Positions 12,563-24,209 of a DNA stretch of 64,000 nucleotides are shown here, piece after piece. Numbering within the stretch: the first letter of the stretch is position 1; each line of letters opens with the position of its first letter. The position numbers were made by a program, and so were the translations under genes. The stretch is from positions 41,912,001 to 41,976,000 of the forward strand of contig CM114271.1 of the NCBI GenBank assembly GCA_050084515.1, in the 5' to 3' direction. The stretch is from Blasia pusilla. Its lineage: Eukaryota; Marchantiophyta; Marchantiopsida; Blasiales. Under the pieces are notes generated by a model. The model saw only the letters and a program-made list of their open reading frames with translations. It made no database searches and was not told the origin of the DNA.

Positions 12563-12809
12563 CGTGACCTCACTCGGAGAGGACGCAACCTCCGGCTTTG
12601 GTTGCTATATAGCAACCGTAGCCACCTCCGCAAAAACCACTCCACTCTGAGCTCCTACACCATGCTCTACATCCAAAAAATGAACATGTGCTACTCTGGC
12701 CGCCTTTGCACTCTCCACTCGAATGACGTCCTTGGAAGTCCATGGATGCCTATCTCTCCTCGTCCCGTCTCCAACCAATGCCTATACCCTAAACCCTAAA
12801 CTCTAAACC

Positions 12810-13850
12810 CTATACAAACCCTGTAGGCAATGGTCCAACTCGTGGACGTGACGACATGGATGACACTCGAATCCATCTCTGCTCAGCCATACCTAGGCTG
12901 GCTATCCATGTGAGATAGTTGAGGTCCATCGCCTGCCCCAACACCTGTCTCGGGGATGCCTTAGTTAAACCTCGCACCGCCGTAGTACCCGTAGCGAACC
13001 CCATGGCGCGCTCGCGCTCATCTGCTATAGGCTCCTCCAATGCTCTGATCACCTCATCCCAAATTATGCCTAGCCCTCCCTGACGAAAGGCATGGGATGC
13101 TGGGAAGCTCACCAACGTAGGTAAGGCTGCCCTCAACTCCCCCATCCTATTGGCCATCGCCAACGGTGGTCTATCATCCCGCGTCACCACTTGAGATCGA
13201 CGTCGTGAGCCCAAATAGCATCCACTGTGAGATGTGGTGCTCTCTGGACTCCATCGTATGCTCGACTCTATACCTTTGATGGTATCAGGTTCGTCCAGCA
13301 CAGTCATGGACGATAGGCACGTGATCCAAGTGCATCCAGCAACACAACAGGTCACAACCAAGACCTCATCTGATGCACACTCGTCATCACACGTGCATGA
13401 GTGTCTCCCAACAACATCACATTTTCCAAAATGTACGTTGGAGAACATGTCTAACTCTCCTGCAAGTGTTGTACTACTCGCAGCATCTCCCAAAACATCC
13501 CTGACCTCGGATCTTGCAATCCAAATCCACGGCCAGCTAATGAATGACCCTAACATGGCCATCCAGCAATCACTAAATGAATGGTGCCAACTCTATCCAG
13601 ATCTTGCGCCCCCACCAAAGAGATGTCGGCGGGTAGTGTATGTTGATATCCCCGTACTGCAGATACCGGTTCCAACTCAAGATACCTTTGGACCAATCTT
13701 GCTACGTGACGTAATGATACTCGCCGTGCGGTCTCATCTCTCTCCACATAAAGTAACTGATGCACCCGTATGCCCGCCTGCAATATTGAAGCCAATCCAG
13801 TGCTAATCCCTCCAAAGAGATCTAACACCCTAACACCCTCCTCTGGACAC
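12810..13850 (-). pseudogene. C5 DNA cytosine methyltransferase domain inside the gypsy polyprotein
   Basis: About 330 residues on the minus strand carry the ordered motifs of C5-cytosine methyltransferases. Motif I (SAM binding) is LDLFGGISTGLASILQAG. YVERDETARRVS follows, like motif II. Motif IV is LVIAGWPC, with the catalytic Cys of PCQ, directly followed by TAG where Gln is expected. GHSLAGRGFGLQDPRSG comes next. Motif VI is YILENV (13440 region). Further down are RDDRPPLAM, AMGFATGTTAVRG and RQVLGQAMDL, matching motifs IX-X and the target-recognition end. At least one shift and several stops break it, and an in-frame stop precedes CPEEGVRVLDLF. The domain lies between protease and reverse transcriptase, so it was made as part of the element's polyprotein. 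It may methylate element or host DNA; this copy is dead. Confidence 0.88.
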
Positions 13851-14164
13851 TACCACACAACGGGTGTGGTATCCATTGGGATCAACGTCTCCACTCTAGG
13901 AGCCCGATCGCGACCTGACTCTCGCTGCTCCGGGATAAAGGCATGACTCCACGCCTGCCTCACGAGGTCGTTGGCACTCCTCTGTAGCTCTTGAGTCGTA
14001 CCCCACAATGGTGAAGAGGTCTCGCCAACATGGGAAGAGACACTCGCCATGGCATGTCTCTCCGTGGGACTATCCGTCACTAGGACATCCTTCGCATGTG
14101 CGTTCCCCTCCAACAACTCTCCTGGCCAGCTAACACTACCCGTGAAACTTGCCAACCTGGTCAC
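13851..14164 (-). pseudogene. Linker between protease and methyltransferase
   Basis: About 104 residues on the minus strand, open, ending LIPMDTTPVVW just before the stop that precedes the methyltransferase. It has no recognisable domain, is rich in Ser, Thr and Glu, and contains NDLVRQAWSHAFIPEQRESG. I regard it as spacer sequence of the polyprotein. Confidence 0.5.
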
Positions 14165-14173
14165 AGACTCGTC

Positions 14174-15089
14174 TCATGATCTACCACCTCGTCCCGCAAA
14201 CTGCACGGGTAAGTGACTCATCCGCCAGTCACCTGACCGCCACCCTGGCCGGTAAGCAACGGTCTCCTCCCAGAAGTCAAGGATGAATCTTAGGGGATAT
14301 AACACTGTACTCCCCACCAACACATCATACGATTCTGTTGGTCGTAATCGCACGTGTGTGCACCATAGCACTATCCATCGCATGCTCTGGCTGGACTCTT
14401 ACAACTATCTCCTGTCGAGTCATATACTACGTGGATGATACGCCCCTAATCGAGGTCTCTATCTGGAAGGGACAAGGCTCAACGTCGGCCTTTTGTAACC
14501 CCAACGCTAAATACGCCGCCTTCCCTAACATCAAGGGCTGTGCTCCCGAATCAAGTAGGACGCATTGCGAGTGGTATACTCTCCCCGTCTGACTAACCAA
14601 GCAAAATACTCCAACTCGGTTATCGAGTAACACTGCTCCAGGTGTCACCACTGCTCGCTCTATGGCCGGTCGAGCTGGCATATCTACCAACTTCGCCGCG
14701 GCCGCATGCCATGACATTGTGGGGGACGTCTTGAGCACGGTCTTTGAGGGCAAGTTCACCACCTTCTCAACAACCTCTGAATAAGAAGCAGTCACCTCTC
14801 CACGCTCACACAACGTGGCGGCCAGTTGCAACACCTCAACTGGTCCAACTCCCATCGTCGCCAACTCTATGGCGGTAAATAGCGGAGTCTGACTCACTCT
14901 CGTGGCCACCTCCAACACTATGGTCAACATTGACTCCACTCGAGCCGGCATAGGAGTTGTCACTCCAACTCCTCGTGGCGTCGATGTACCTGCCTGAGCT
15001 GTAGGCACCGCTGGTCGTTGAGGCACCATCGATGGTGTGTGTAGTGCCTCCGACAATGTCAGGGTAAGAGGTAGAAGCTGGAGCCACAC
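14174..15089 (-). pseudogene. Retropepsin-like aspartic protease region
   Basis: Residues in 15089-14427 end with GVFCLVSQTGRVYHSQCVL, LDSGAQPLMLGKAAYLALGL and PCPFQIETSIRG. The DSG triplet is the catalytic Asp motif of retropepsins. After a frame change, 14383-14174 continues TESYDVLVGSTVLYPLRFIL, FWEETVAYRPGWRSG and LPVQFAG, the second half of the protease fold. The segment before DSG is a low-complexity linker. It would cut the polyprotein, including release of the methyltransferase. Confidence 0.75.
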
Positions 15090-15289
15090 TAGCTAGTCAC
15101 GGCTCTGTGCCTTCCCTGAGCTGCATCATCGTCATGGCAGCAATCGTCTGCTCCAATTGATCGATGCGTGAGAGAAGTGTCGGCTTTGGTGCTCTTGCTC
15201 CATCTCCTCAGGCTGATGGTGGTCCTCTACCACCACATCTAGGAAGAACTCCCCAACCTCCTCCAAGACGACCGCCCCCTAGCCCTCGG

Positions 15290-16456
15290 CCTACCTCTAG
15301 ACGTGCCTCTCGACGAAGGTCAAAACATCTATCCCTAGTGTGACCATATATGTGGCAATAGTCATACTGGTACTATGGTGGGGCCATCCTTTATGGCTCC
15401 TCAGCAATCGGAGGCGCTTGTGGTCCTCTCCCATGTTGTGTGCAGTCTCTCTGCCTATGGGCCCCTCCACATATCCAACAAGATAACATCGGTCCCTATT
15501 GTGCAACATATGTAGGTACGGGTCGTTGCCTCATAGGCTCACGGTACCTCGCCTGCTCTCTGAGCACACTGGCCCGCTCCCGTGGTACTGGTGCTCGCTG
15601 TGGCACTTGTGGGATCACCGTCGCTCGTAGACCCGTCAACCCTCGAGAAAATCCAAGGATCACTACCTGCTCCTCACTCATGTTAAGCTCAATATGCTCA
15701 GACAACTCAAAGACCACCTTCAATGTGGGCTTCGCTGTATGAATCAGCACTGCATCTCGGACTCTCCTCCGTAGTTCTCGGTCTAGAACCCCGTACCAAT
15801 ACTAGACTGACTGCGCCTTAGTCACTCCATATGTAGCAATGATCAGCCTCCTCATGCGCATGAATGCCTCTCTCAGATTCTCACCCGATCGTCGCTGAAA
15901 ATCCTATAGACTCTTTAGCTAGTCGGTGCGTACGCCCTAGTAGCTCTTCCCCAACTGTCGGAAGAACTCCACTGTGGGACTGAAGCTAGGTGGCCCTCTA
16001 CCACCAAAGGTCTCTGCCACATTGCCTGTCTCACTTCCCTCCTCTCTATCTAGTCTCCGGGCTCATGGTGTGGGTCTCTCTCCTCTCACGATCCTATCAT
16101 ATGCCTCGCGACCACTAGTAGACATATACCTTGGAGCCCAATACATCCTCCACGCATTGATCTCTATTGAATATAGTGATCGAAACTCCATGTAGTCATC
16201 CATTGGAGGACCCTCCAAGTGCTGGAACAACCTTCCATGCCATGAAAGGGTTGAATCGTGTCGGGGTCCATATCTCTTGGAAGTTGCACCACGTGTCAAA
16301 CTCCTGGATAAAATCATCTAAGTCGATGGTGCCCACTGCACGTGAGAAACGACGCATGCCACGATGGCCCATATCATCCATCTCTTGCCAAGTGATACTG
16401 GCTATGTCTACGATCTCGTCACCAAACTCGGTGTCTAGTGATGACGATCCAACCAC
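15290..16456 (-). pseudogene. Gag, with degenerate zinc knuckles
   Basis: The minus strand gives LDDFIQEFDTWCNFQEIWTP, then RLFQHLEGPPMDDYMEFRSL and SGREAYDRIVRG, then ELSEHIELNMSEEQVVILGF, a gag-like order. Near 15320-15400 lies YCHIYGHTRDRC, a CCHC knuckle whose first Cys is Tyr; a second degraded knuckle is near 15450. Several frame changes occur. Gag packages element RNA in cytoplasmic particles. Confidence 0.7.
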
Positions 16457-16459
16457 CGA

Positions 16460-17542
16460 TGGATGTCGAGGTATCTCAATCCACTCTCGTAACCCCTCGG
16501 TATCTCAGTCCACTCTGTGTCACACCACTACTTATGCTGGCACTACCCCGTTCTTCCAAACCTGGAAGAACGCCGTGATGACAACCCTGTCTCACCCGCT
16601 CAAGCATTCAGACTCACCAAGAGTCTCCCACACTTCTCACTAGCTCACCTACGCTAACGTCAATCCCATGATGACATACCCGGCCTCACGCACACTCAAC
16701 ACTCGAGCTTACCATGAGCCTCCTAACTGACTCACCTAACCTAGCGACACTCTCGGGTCATACATGCGACCCCTACTCGACAACCGCCGTATATCCACCA
16801 ACATGCTAGACATGAAAAGAGTCTACATTCGTCAACATCACTGCACCCACCTAGCACCAGCTACTACCCGATACCCATCACTCTCAATCACACACGACAA
16901 GTGCAAGAAAAGGGACTCGAATGGGTAACTTGATCACGCCCTCCAACCTACGCACCGTCAACACTCAGTCCTCCATGTGGTGTGGCAACCTCCGCAACAT
17001 AACACTCTCCTCAACCAACACGTTGATCCTCCCGTCAACAGATGCGGACAACCCGTCGGCATCATGTGCACTGACATTCCATCGTCAACTCTTCCCAGCA
17101 AACTGTCCGTGTAACTCACCCACCTCGCGGACAGTCAGTTCGGTCTTCCAAAAATAATCTCCGAAAAATCTCACTTTGAAAAATTGCGTACAAGATCGCT
17201 CAACCATATAGCTCTCCTAACTATGTTAGTCATTCCACCTCATCCGCTTCCCAATGGGGGGGGGGGGCCGCACCCGTCCGCCTACATGACCTAAACGCCT
17301 CCGCCTTCGTGCCCTGGCCGCCTACGCGACCTAAACGCCTCCGCCTCCGCCTCCGCGACCCTCACCGCTCACTAGTCGTGGACCCACTCATAAACACCCG
17401 CCATCACAACCTGCGCTTACACGTTGTTCCTGTCCCCCATGAATCCGCACCAGCAAAATTTGAGAAAAACGGACAGCGCTTTCGCCCACGGCCTTCCCCA
17501 TGGAAAAAATGACAAACACAACGCCAACCAACGTCTCCACGG
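16460..17542. other. Leader or LTR remnant of the gypsy element; poly-G run and short CG-rich repeats
   Basis: I see no gene here. It should contain the 5' untranslated leader and possibly the 5' LTR of the minus-strand element, but I found no matching copy at its other end. A G run lies at about 17257-17269. From 17275 to 17370 the motif CGACCTAAACGCCTCCGCCT repeats imperfectly. The sequence is cut at 17542 by insertion of the next gypsy element. Confidence 0.45.
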
Positions 17543-18809
17543 TGTCGTATAGTAAAATCAACCAGTGTGTAAACTCCTTCGTCATTAAGTGTTAGATAGA
17601 GTTTCATTAGTATTAAGTAAATTGGCTTAGAAAAAGGAGATTCTTATGTTTAAACCTCTTTATGGTGCCTCTTTTATGCGGGCCCAACTTTAGGAAAAGG
17701 AGGTAATAAATAAAAGATGACTTTATAAAAGTAAAGTAGTTGCTTTAATGAAAAGCAAAAGTAGTCTTGGTTGGTGGCTAGGTTAGTTGGGGTAATTTGG
17801 AAAATATCATGTGCGTAAAAGAAGATATTTTGGAAGAGAAAAGAGGAAATCTACTTGTGTCAAAATGTGATTGGCTAAGCCTTGAGAGGAAGCCATGTGG
17901 CACAAGATAAGATAAGCTCTATTTCGTACTCTTGTGGATCCCTTGTGAGTATATAAAGAGGAGGGACCTTCAAGGGTTCATCACCTTCTATTCCACATCT
18001 TGAGTCTCTCGTGTCTCTCTTGAGTGTATGGCTTTGGGATTGCTTGCTCTTCCAATGAGAGTGGATCACCCCTCTTGGGAGAGTAACTTGATCATGGTCT
18101 ATTCTTCGAGAGGTTTCTAGAGTGTGGTGTGTGTGTGTTGGGGGGATGAGAGGTTTGTCACCGTAGAGGAGTTTAGTCATACTAAAATAGCGGATGTTTT
18201 GGCTTGTTACTTTCCCAATGAGAGTGGATTACCCTTCTTGGGAGAATAACTCCGCCAAAACCCATTCTTGAGGAGAGTAGAGAATGTCATCAAGCATGGA
18301 TAGGGTGGAGCACGAGCCGTGGCCCTCCGACTTTCCTTTCCTCAATCCTTACCATGTCAAGGTACTCTTTGTAGATAGGCACTGGTTCACTCGCTATTTA
18401 GTTTATCACTTTGGGGAGGCGTTCATGAACCAGGTCATGCAATCTCCAACTCCGGTGATTCTTCCTATCGTCACATATGGAAGGACATGGGATTGTATTT
18501 TGTATGTCCTTATATAGCGATCCATGGATGTCAATAGGCCTGGTCAAGTAGGGTTTAACACTAGTTGTGCTATCTTCCTCGTGTACAAACGTAAAATAGT
18601 TCATAGGGATTTTATAGTTAGGAATTTCGGGTCCGATGTTACGAAGAAGTGATCGCTCGGCACTTCCATTTGTGATACTGTCGTGAGAGAATGGAGAGTG
18701 TACATCATAATTTTGTATTGAAAAAGGAGAACTTATTAGAGAGTTCACCTTGCATCGACATCATGACTAGAAGGCCCGCCTTGCTCGAAGAAAGATTCTC
18801 GACACGACA
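17543..18809 (+). repeat. 5' LTR
   Basis: 1267 bp, TG...CA bounded, almost identical to 24732-25988. A TATA box (TATATAAAG, 17950-17958) lies about 400 bp in and is followed by a plausible transcript start. The block CCAATGAGAGTGGAT occurs twice inside. Confidence 0.9.
17950..17958 (+). promoter_or_regulatory. LTR TATA box
   Basis: TATATAAAG in the 5' LTR; the same box is at 25138-25146 in the 3' LTR. Its position inside the LTR fits the RNA polymerase II promoter of the element. Confidence 0.65.
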
Positions 18810-18811
18810 AA

Positions 18812-18829
18812 TGGTGCTTCCACCGAGAG
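18812..18829 (+). other. Primer-binding site
   Basis: TGGTGCTTCCACCGAGAG begins two bases after the 5' LTR. The initial TGG complements the CCA end of a tRNA, as expected for first-strand priming. I did not identify the tRNA. Confidence 0.6.
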
Positions 18830-19183
18830 CTCTTTGAGGCGGTAGTTTGTGTTTGCAAGTTGAGTCATATCAAGATGACTACTTTTGGGAGTACTTCATC
18901 AATGGGGAACCGAGGAGCGAGGATCTTCTCCGAACTTTGACAACATTGTTGAGCCAACAAGGAGGAGTTCACATCGGAGAGCAAAGATTAACAAGGGCTC
19001 TCAAGCGATTGTGAAGAAGTTGGGAGATTTGATGGCGGGAACATCACCAAGTATGTTCGAGAAACGTTTGTGAGATGGAGGTAAACCGTGTACCGAAGGT
19101 GATATGTTGTCAAGTTTTGAGTTAGTGTAATACCTGAGATTCAGTAGTCAAGTAAAGCGGTTGAGAGCAGAAAATCCAACCTC

Positions 19184-19779
19184 ATGGGAGGAGTACTGAA
19201 CGATTCTTTGAAAGGAGAATTCTTCGATGATGATGTGGATCGGGTGACTAAGAGGAGTTTTGTAGAATGGATAGAGCAACGTCAGGAAGGAATGACTCCA
19301 AATGAATTGTTGCGTGAGTTTGAGAAGCGGTTTTTCCAGCTTTCTCCTTCTGAAAGGGCAACTCTAGACTTGAGGAAAACCGAGTTATTCCTTGAGGCGG
19401 CAGATGAGAATTTGGAGGACAAGCTTTTCATAATGTTGGCGGACAAGAATGAAGAAGGAGGTGTCAGCACTAATTGGAAGAAAGTGGAAGAAGTGTTGCT
19501 ATCCTCACAAAGCAAAGTCAAAGTAGAGGTAGAACCACAGTATTCAAGTCGGAGGTACCAATTTCAAATCCATTGCCTAAGCCCATGCCTGCAAAGCTTG
19601 AAGATTCTACCATTGATGAGTTGGTGAAAGGTTTGAGAGAGTTGAGAGTAGAAATGGCTGAGCTTAAACTTGATAGGAGTCCTAGTGTTGGTGCTCCTTC
19701 AACAAGTAAGAACTTTGTGAGAAGATGTATATGGTGTGATAGTGTTGAGCATCAACGTAGAAGAGAATGTGAATTTTAG
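19184..19779 (+). pseudogene. Gag with zinc-knuckle-like end
   Basis: The first frame (19184-19627) has RSFVEWIEQRQEGMTPNELL, RFFQLSPSERATLDLRKTEL and ADENLEDKLFIMLADKN, a helical gag. It continues in another frame from about 19520, ending CIWCDSVEHQRRRECEF. That is a CCHC knuckle with one extra residue between His and the last Cys. A single-base shift near 19530 separates the parts. Confidence 0.7.
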
Positions 19780-20106
19780 AAGCTCTTAGAAATGGAATAG
19801 TAAACTTCAAAGATGGGAAGATTCATTCAACGCAAATTGGTATGCCGTTGAATACCAACTTTGGTAGAGGAGGTATGAAAGGCTTAGTGAGAAGTCCAGT
19901 AGGAGTTGCCACTACGACATTAGATTCTGATACCTTTGCAAAAAAATTGAAGCGCCTCTTGTATCTCAGTAGCTAAAAAAGTGAATCATTAGAATTTCCT
20001 CGAGAAGTTATGATACGAGGGGCGAGAGACTATCCGTCATCCTGGATGGATGGGATGATCCAGTGGAAGTGGGTGTGTTAAAGCATACCTAGCACAAGAG
20101 AAACAT

Positions 20107-21160
20107 GTGAGTTGGCAAGATGCTAGTGTGGAGGAGAAGAGGAGACGCGACAATGATGGTGTTGATGTTGAGGAAGCCGCAAGAAGAGCAAGGACCTTAA
20201 GAAGAAAAGGACAACCGGAGGCGCAACCATCAAGAGAAGAAGGACCTTCCACATCTGAATCTGTGAGGGATTCTCATGTCAAAGAAGCAGGGACCAAGGA
20301 GAACAATTGAGGAAGAAAGAAGACCAAGGGTAAGACTCCTACATACAAGCTGCACTTTGATATCGAGACAAGCACAAATTTAAAGGAGATTCTTGAGGAG
20401 AGGATTTTGGATGCGAAAATAGAGTTTTCTTTGAGGGAAGTCTTGGACATAGCCAAACATGACTTTCATGAGTTGATCATAGATGTGATCAAAGGAAGAG
20501 GCAGATGACTGCAGATATGGTGATGGTGAGAGCTTTGGATCTGACATCAGGAAGAAGAAGATGAAGAGCTTTGCCAAGTGTTTGGACAAAAGCTTGACTT
20601 ACGGGGAAAAGAGGCGAGAGTAGGAGAAGCCTTGACAAAACAAGGTAAAGAAAGGCATAATGGTGGATACTATTCTCGATCATATTGAGGCGTGCAACGA
20701 CGGAGGCTAGAGTTCGACTTGGCTCTCTTCAAGAGTCGGGATTCCTGGCTCTCGTTGATCATGGTTCGAGATCAACATCATGTCGCAAAAGTGTGTATAC
20801 AAAGGATGTGGCCAATTGATACAGGGCATGGATGGGTACTACGAGCGCTAACAACCAAAAGGTGAACTCTATGGTGCTTGTCCATCCGTCAAAACTCAGA
20901 TCGGAGATGTGTTGATTGAGCAAAATTTCTTTGTCGTAATGGAGCCGCTTATCCCTGTGATTCTTGGGCAACCTTACATCACAACATCTAGAATGGAGAC
21001 CAAAGTCATGGATGATGGGTCTCATTATGCCCGTATTAGAAGTCAGGATGGAACAAGATCAGTTCAATTCCTTACTGTACGAATAGGTCATGAAAGGAAT
21101 AGAGAGAAGTTGAGAGATGGTCCTATGAAGGTAGAGAAAGAGTTTTGGATTTTTAGTTAG
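20107..21160 (+). pseudogene. Inter-gag-pol region and protease
   Basis: Charged sequence (20107-20310) is followed by TYKLHFDIETSTNLKEILEE and FSLREVLDIAKHDFHELIID, a conserved region upstream of pol in this gypsy lineage. I recall similar segments described as a domain of unknown function. FLALVDHGS near 20750 is the protease Asp region (DHGS). Then VILGQPYITTSRMETKVMDD, HYARIRSQDGTRSVQFLTVR and a stop complete it. Frames change several times. Confidence 0.65.
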
Positions 21161-21357
21161 CACTCCTATAGAGCGGGAATATGGGGGGAAGTGAAGAGAA
21201 TAGAAAGAGTCTTCCGCTAGTAGAGGGGGAAGAATCATATATGTTTAGGTGTGGGTTTTCTCAATGTTTTTCTTCGTGGTCTAATAGATTCCAAATGATG
21301 AAAGAAATGAATGAAAAGAAAAGACGTTTTATAAAAAAAAGGAGGGTTTGTTAAAAT

Positions 21358-22660
21358 GTGAGGGTGTTCTATTTAGATGAAGAGTTCATTAGTGGGATGT
21401 ATGAAGAAGAGGGTTTTGGAGATAGTCTTGAAGAGGTGTTTACCCAGATGAACACCGATTCGTTGGATAGAAGTGTGATTGCAATTCACTCGCGTGAGTT
21501 GCATGAAGAGATATCAAGGTTCATGGAAGGAGAAAATGAATATGAATCTACGGAGAAGGAAGCGGATGGGCATTGGTTTGAGTCGACGAACATCCCATGG
21601 AGGCACAAGTGCACAAAAATACAAGACAAGGTCTTGGAAGGTGAAACCAATGGCTACTCAACTACCGAGAGGGTTTGGGAGACAAGTAGAACGTGCATCA
21701 ATGGAGCCTAGTCTAGGGATGTCAAGAAGATAGGACACAAGTTCACGAAGAGACGCTAGATGGAAATGCAAATCGGAGGGGGTGAGTTTCTCACGTGAAA
21801 TTGAAAGAAAATGCTTTCGGGAGATGTTAAGGAGACATGGTAAGGCTTTCTCTTTTACTACACAAGAAATTGGTTGTGTAGACACGAGTGTGGTGGTGGC
21901 GATGGTAATTTTCAGATTCCACATGTGCCTTGGGATTTGAAACCCATAGTACCACGAGCTATGATTCCAAGCTGATTGAGTTATTGAAGGAGAAGATGCA
22001 GATGGGTATCTTAGAGCCATCTATGGGGCCTTACTCAAGTCGATGGTTCATTGTGTCAAGAAATTAGGAGCTCTCCGGTTCATTCAAGATATGCAACCGG
22101 CAAATAAGGTAACCATTCGGAAATATGGGGAGCAGGCCTAGAATAGATGAAGTCGTAGAAGCTTTTTTGCCCGTGCTATCTATTCTATAGGAGATTTGCA
22201 CTCGGGATATGATCAATTCCAATTAGCTACAGAGAGTAGAGATATTACCACTATCGCACTCCACTTGGGCTTGTAAGAATGTGCACATTACCTCAAGGAG
22301 CAACAAATGCTCGCTCACATGCAGAGTGCAATGAATAAGATCTTGAGAGAGTTCATTCCTCGAGAAAACCATTCCTTTTGTAGATGATATCCCTATAAAG
22401 GGGTGTGCAATAGAAGATAGGATTGAGAGGGTTGTGAAAGATGGGTGTAGAAATTTTGTGTGCGATCATATTCGAGATGTGGATATGATCCTAACAAGAC
22501 TAGAAGAGGTCAATCTTACTCTTTCGGAGAAAAGTGTAGCTTTGGGGTTCCTCGGATCGTGGTAGTGGGTCATCTTTGTGGAGAGTTTGGCGAAAACCAA
22601 ATCCAGAAAAAGTTGATGTCATTGGGAGGATACGAGAATGCTAAAACGCCACCGAAGTGA
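21358..22660 (+). pseudogene. Reverse transcriptase domain
   Basis: After an open leader (21358-21711), pieces of the reverse transcriptase follow across frames: LLKEKMQMGILEPSMGPYSS, SRPRIDEVVEAF, and the catalytic FVDDIPIKG near 22374. Then come RDVDMILTRLEEVNLTLSEK and IVVVGHLCGEFG. The FVDD box is intact, but stops and shifts are numerous. Confidence 0.8.
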
Positions 22661-23215
22661 GAAGGTTTTAGGAGCTTGTGTGTTCTATCGGTGTGGATTC
22701 CTCATTTTGGCCACATATCTGATCCTTTGTATGAGTTGTTGAGAAAGAAGAAGAAGTTCACTTGGGAGAAGAAGCAAAGAGCAAGAATGATGCAGATTGA
22801 AGGAGGCATTGAAGTCGCCACGTTTCTACGACAAATGAGCTATGAATGCGGGCGACCTATTATCATCATAGTGGACACTAGCCCTATTGCTATCGGATGG
22901 GCGGTTAGGCGGATGACGATGAAGGAAGGAAGAAGATTTGCGACAAGGTTTGGAGCTCAACACTTACTTTAACGCAGAGGAGGTACCCTCGAGGTAAAGA
23001 GGAGCTTTGGGGAGTTGTAAGCGCAATGAAAGCCGAGAAGGAGTATCTTATGGGAGCCTATGTATTGCTTGAGGTTGATTGTCTACCTTTGTTAGGTATG
23101 ATTACGGTGTACAACTCGGATATAGCCATGCTCGTTGGATAGCCTACATTAGGTCCTTGAATCCACAATTGAAGCATATATTTGGGAAAGAGAACTCAAA
23201 GTGACATGTTGTCTA
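22661..23215 (+). pseudogene. RT thumb and RNase H domain
   Basis: Recognisable pieces are FGHISDPLYELLRKKKKFTW, CGRPIIIIVDTSPIAIGWAV and GRRFATRFGA, the start of gypsy RNase H with the first acidic residue in VDTSP. A later piece near 23200 gives QSDMLSRARF, the usual end of the RNase H block (ADMLSR). Shifts separate the parts. Confidence 0.75.
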
Positions 23216-24188
23216 GAGCTAGATTTAGTCAAGAAGAAGATATGGAGGCAACTAAGATAGATGAGGATGATGCACATGTGTGGCAAGTGTTATCTCAAGA
23301 ACGAGGTGGCATAGAGGATGTTCTAGCCTTCAAAGAGGATTTGTATGAGGGCAGGTTAAAAGAAATTGGGTGCTATTTAAGCACTCTGCAAAGAGATGGA
23401 GGGTGGATAGAAAAGTTCTTCAAGGAGATTCGGCACAAGGCGTATGGCTATCTACTACAAGATGGATATCTTTGGAAAAGGCCAAAGAGGAAAGATGGAA
23501 TGCCCTTGAGGGTGGTGGATGACAATGGGACAAAAATGCAAGTGCTCAAAGAATTCCACAATTCTTTATGGGCAAGTCACAGAGGTACTTGGGCAACTTT
23601 CACCAAGATAAAAGAGAGAGGTATTGGTGGAAAGGCCTATATAAGGATGTTGAGAGATATGTTGGGTCGTGTGTTGAATGTCAGTTTCAATCAAAAATCA
23701 GGGTGAGAGATGGACTTAAACCCACGTATCCTTTGTCTATTCATCATCAATGGGTTATAGATCTAGTTGCTATGCCACTAGATCTTTGGGGAATGCGTTA
23801 CTTGGTCCTAGCACGAGTAGAGTTGTCCAACTTTGTAGAAGGGAGGGCTTTACGGGCTAAAACAACAGAGCCTATATGTCGTTTTATTCTAGAGGATATT
23901 GTTGCTAGATATGGGAGTGTCGGGAGAATCCGTGCAGATAGAGGTGAGTTGAATGCGGAGGAAGCACGAGAGTTCTTCAGAGATATGGAGTCGATTGAGA
24001 TTAACAACCTCCATGAACTGGGAGGCAAACGGCAAGAGCGAAAGGGGACATCCGCCAATCATTCAAGATTTGGTAAAGGCGTGTGGAGATCGTTATCTTT
24101 GATTGGCCCAGATTACTTCCATTTGCTTTATGGGCGAGATAGAACCACTCACACTGCACAGATTATAGGGTTCATGCCTCTGAGTTGA
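23182..24188 (+). pseudogene. Integrase
   Basis: The frame 23182-23706 holds YEGRLKEIGCYLSTLQRDGG, GYLLQDGYLWKRPKRKDGMP and LKEFHNSLWASHRGTWATFT (zinc-module His region). After a shift the core follows: YWWKGLYKDVERYVGSCVEC, QWVIDLVAMPLDLWGMRYLV (first Asp), CRFILEDIVARYGSVGRIRA and DRGELN (second Asp). The Glu-bearing segment near 24010 is scrambled. DRTTHTAQIIGFMP near 24140 marks the end of the core. Confidence 0.8.
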
Positions 24189-24209
24189 TGACCCAGTCAA
24201 AATCCGATA

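Noticed and set aside
12810-13562. The full 250-codon minus-strand frame as one protein
   Set aside because: Only its second half matches the methyltransferase; the first half is the wrong frame of the same domain.
14338-16643. Plus-strand frames across the gag and protease region
   Set aside because: They are shadows of the minus-strand polyprotein, which carries recognisable motifs.
17257-17269. G run as a functional G-quadruplex
   Set aside because: It is a single homopolymer without separate G tracts, and could be an assembly artefact.
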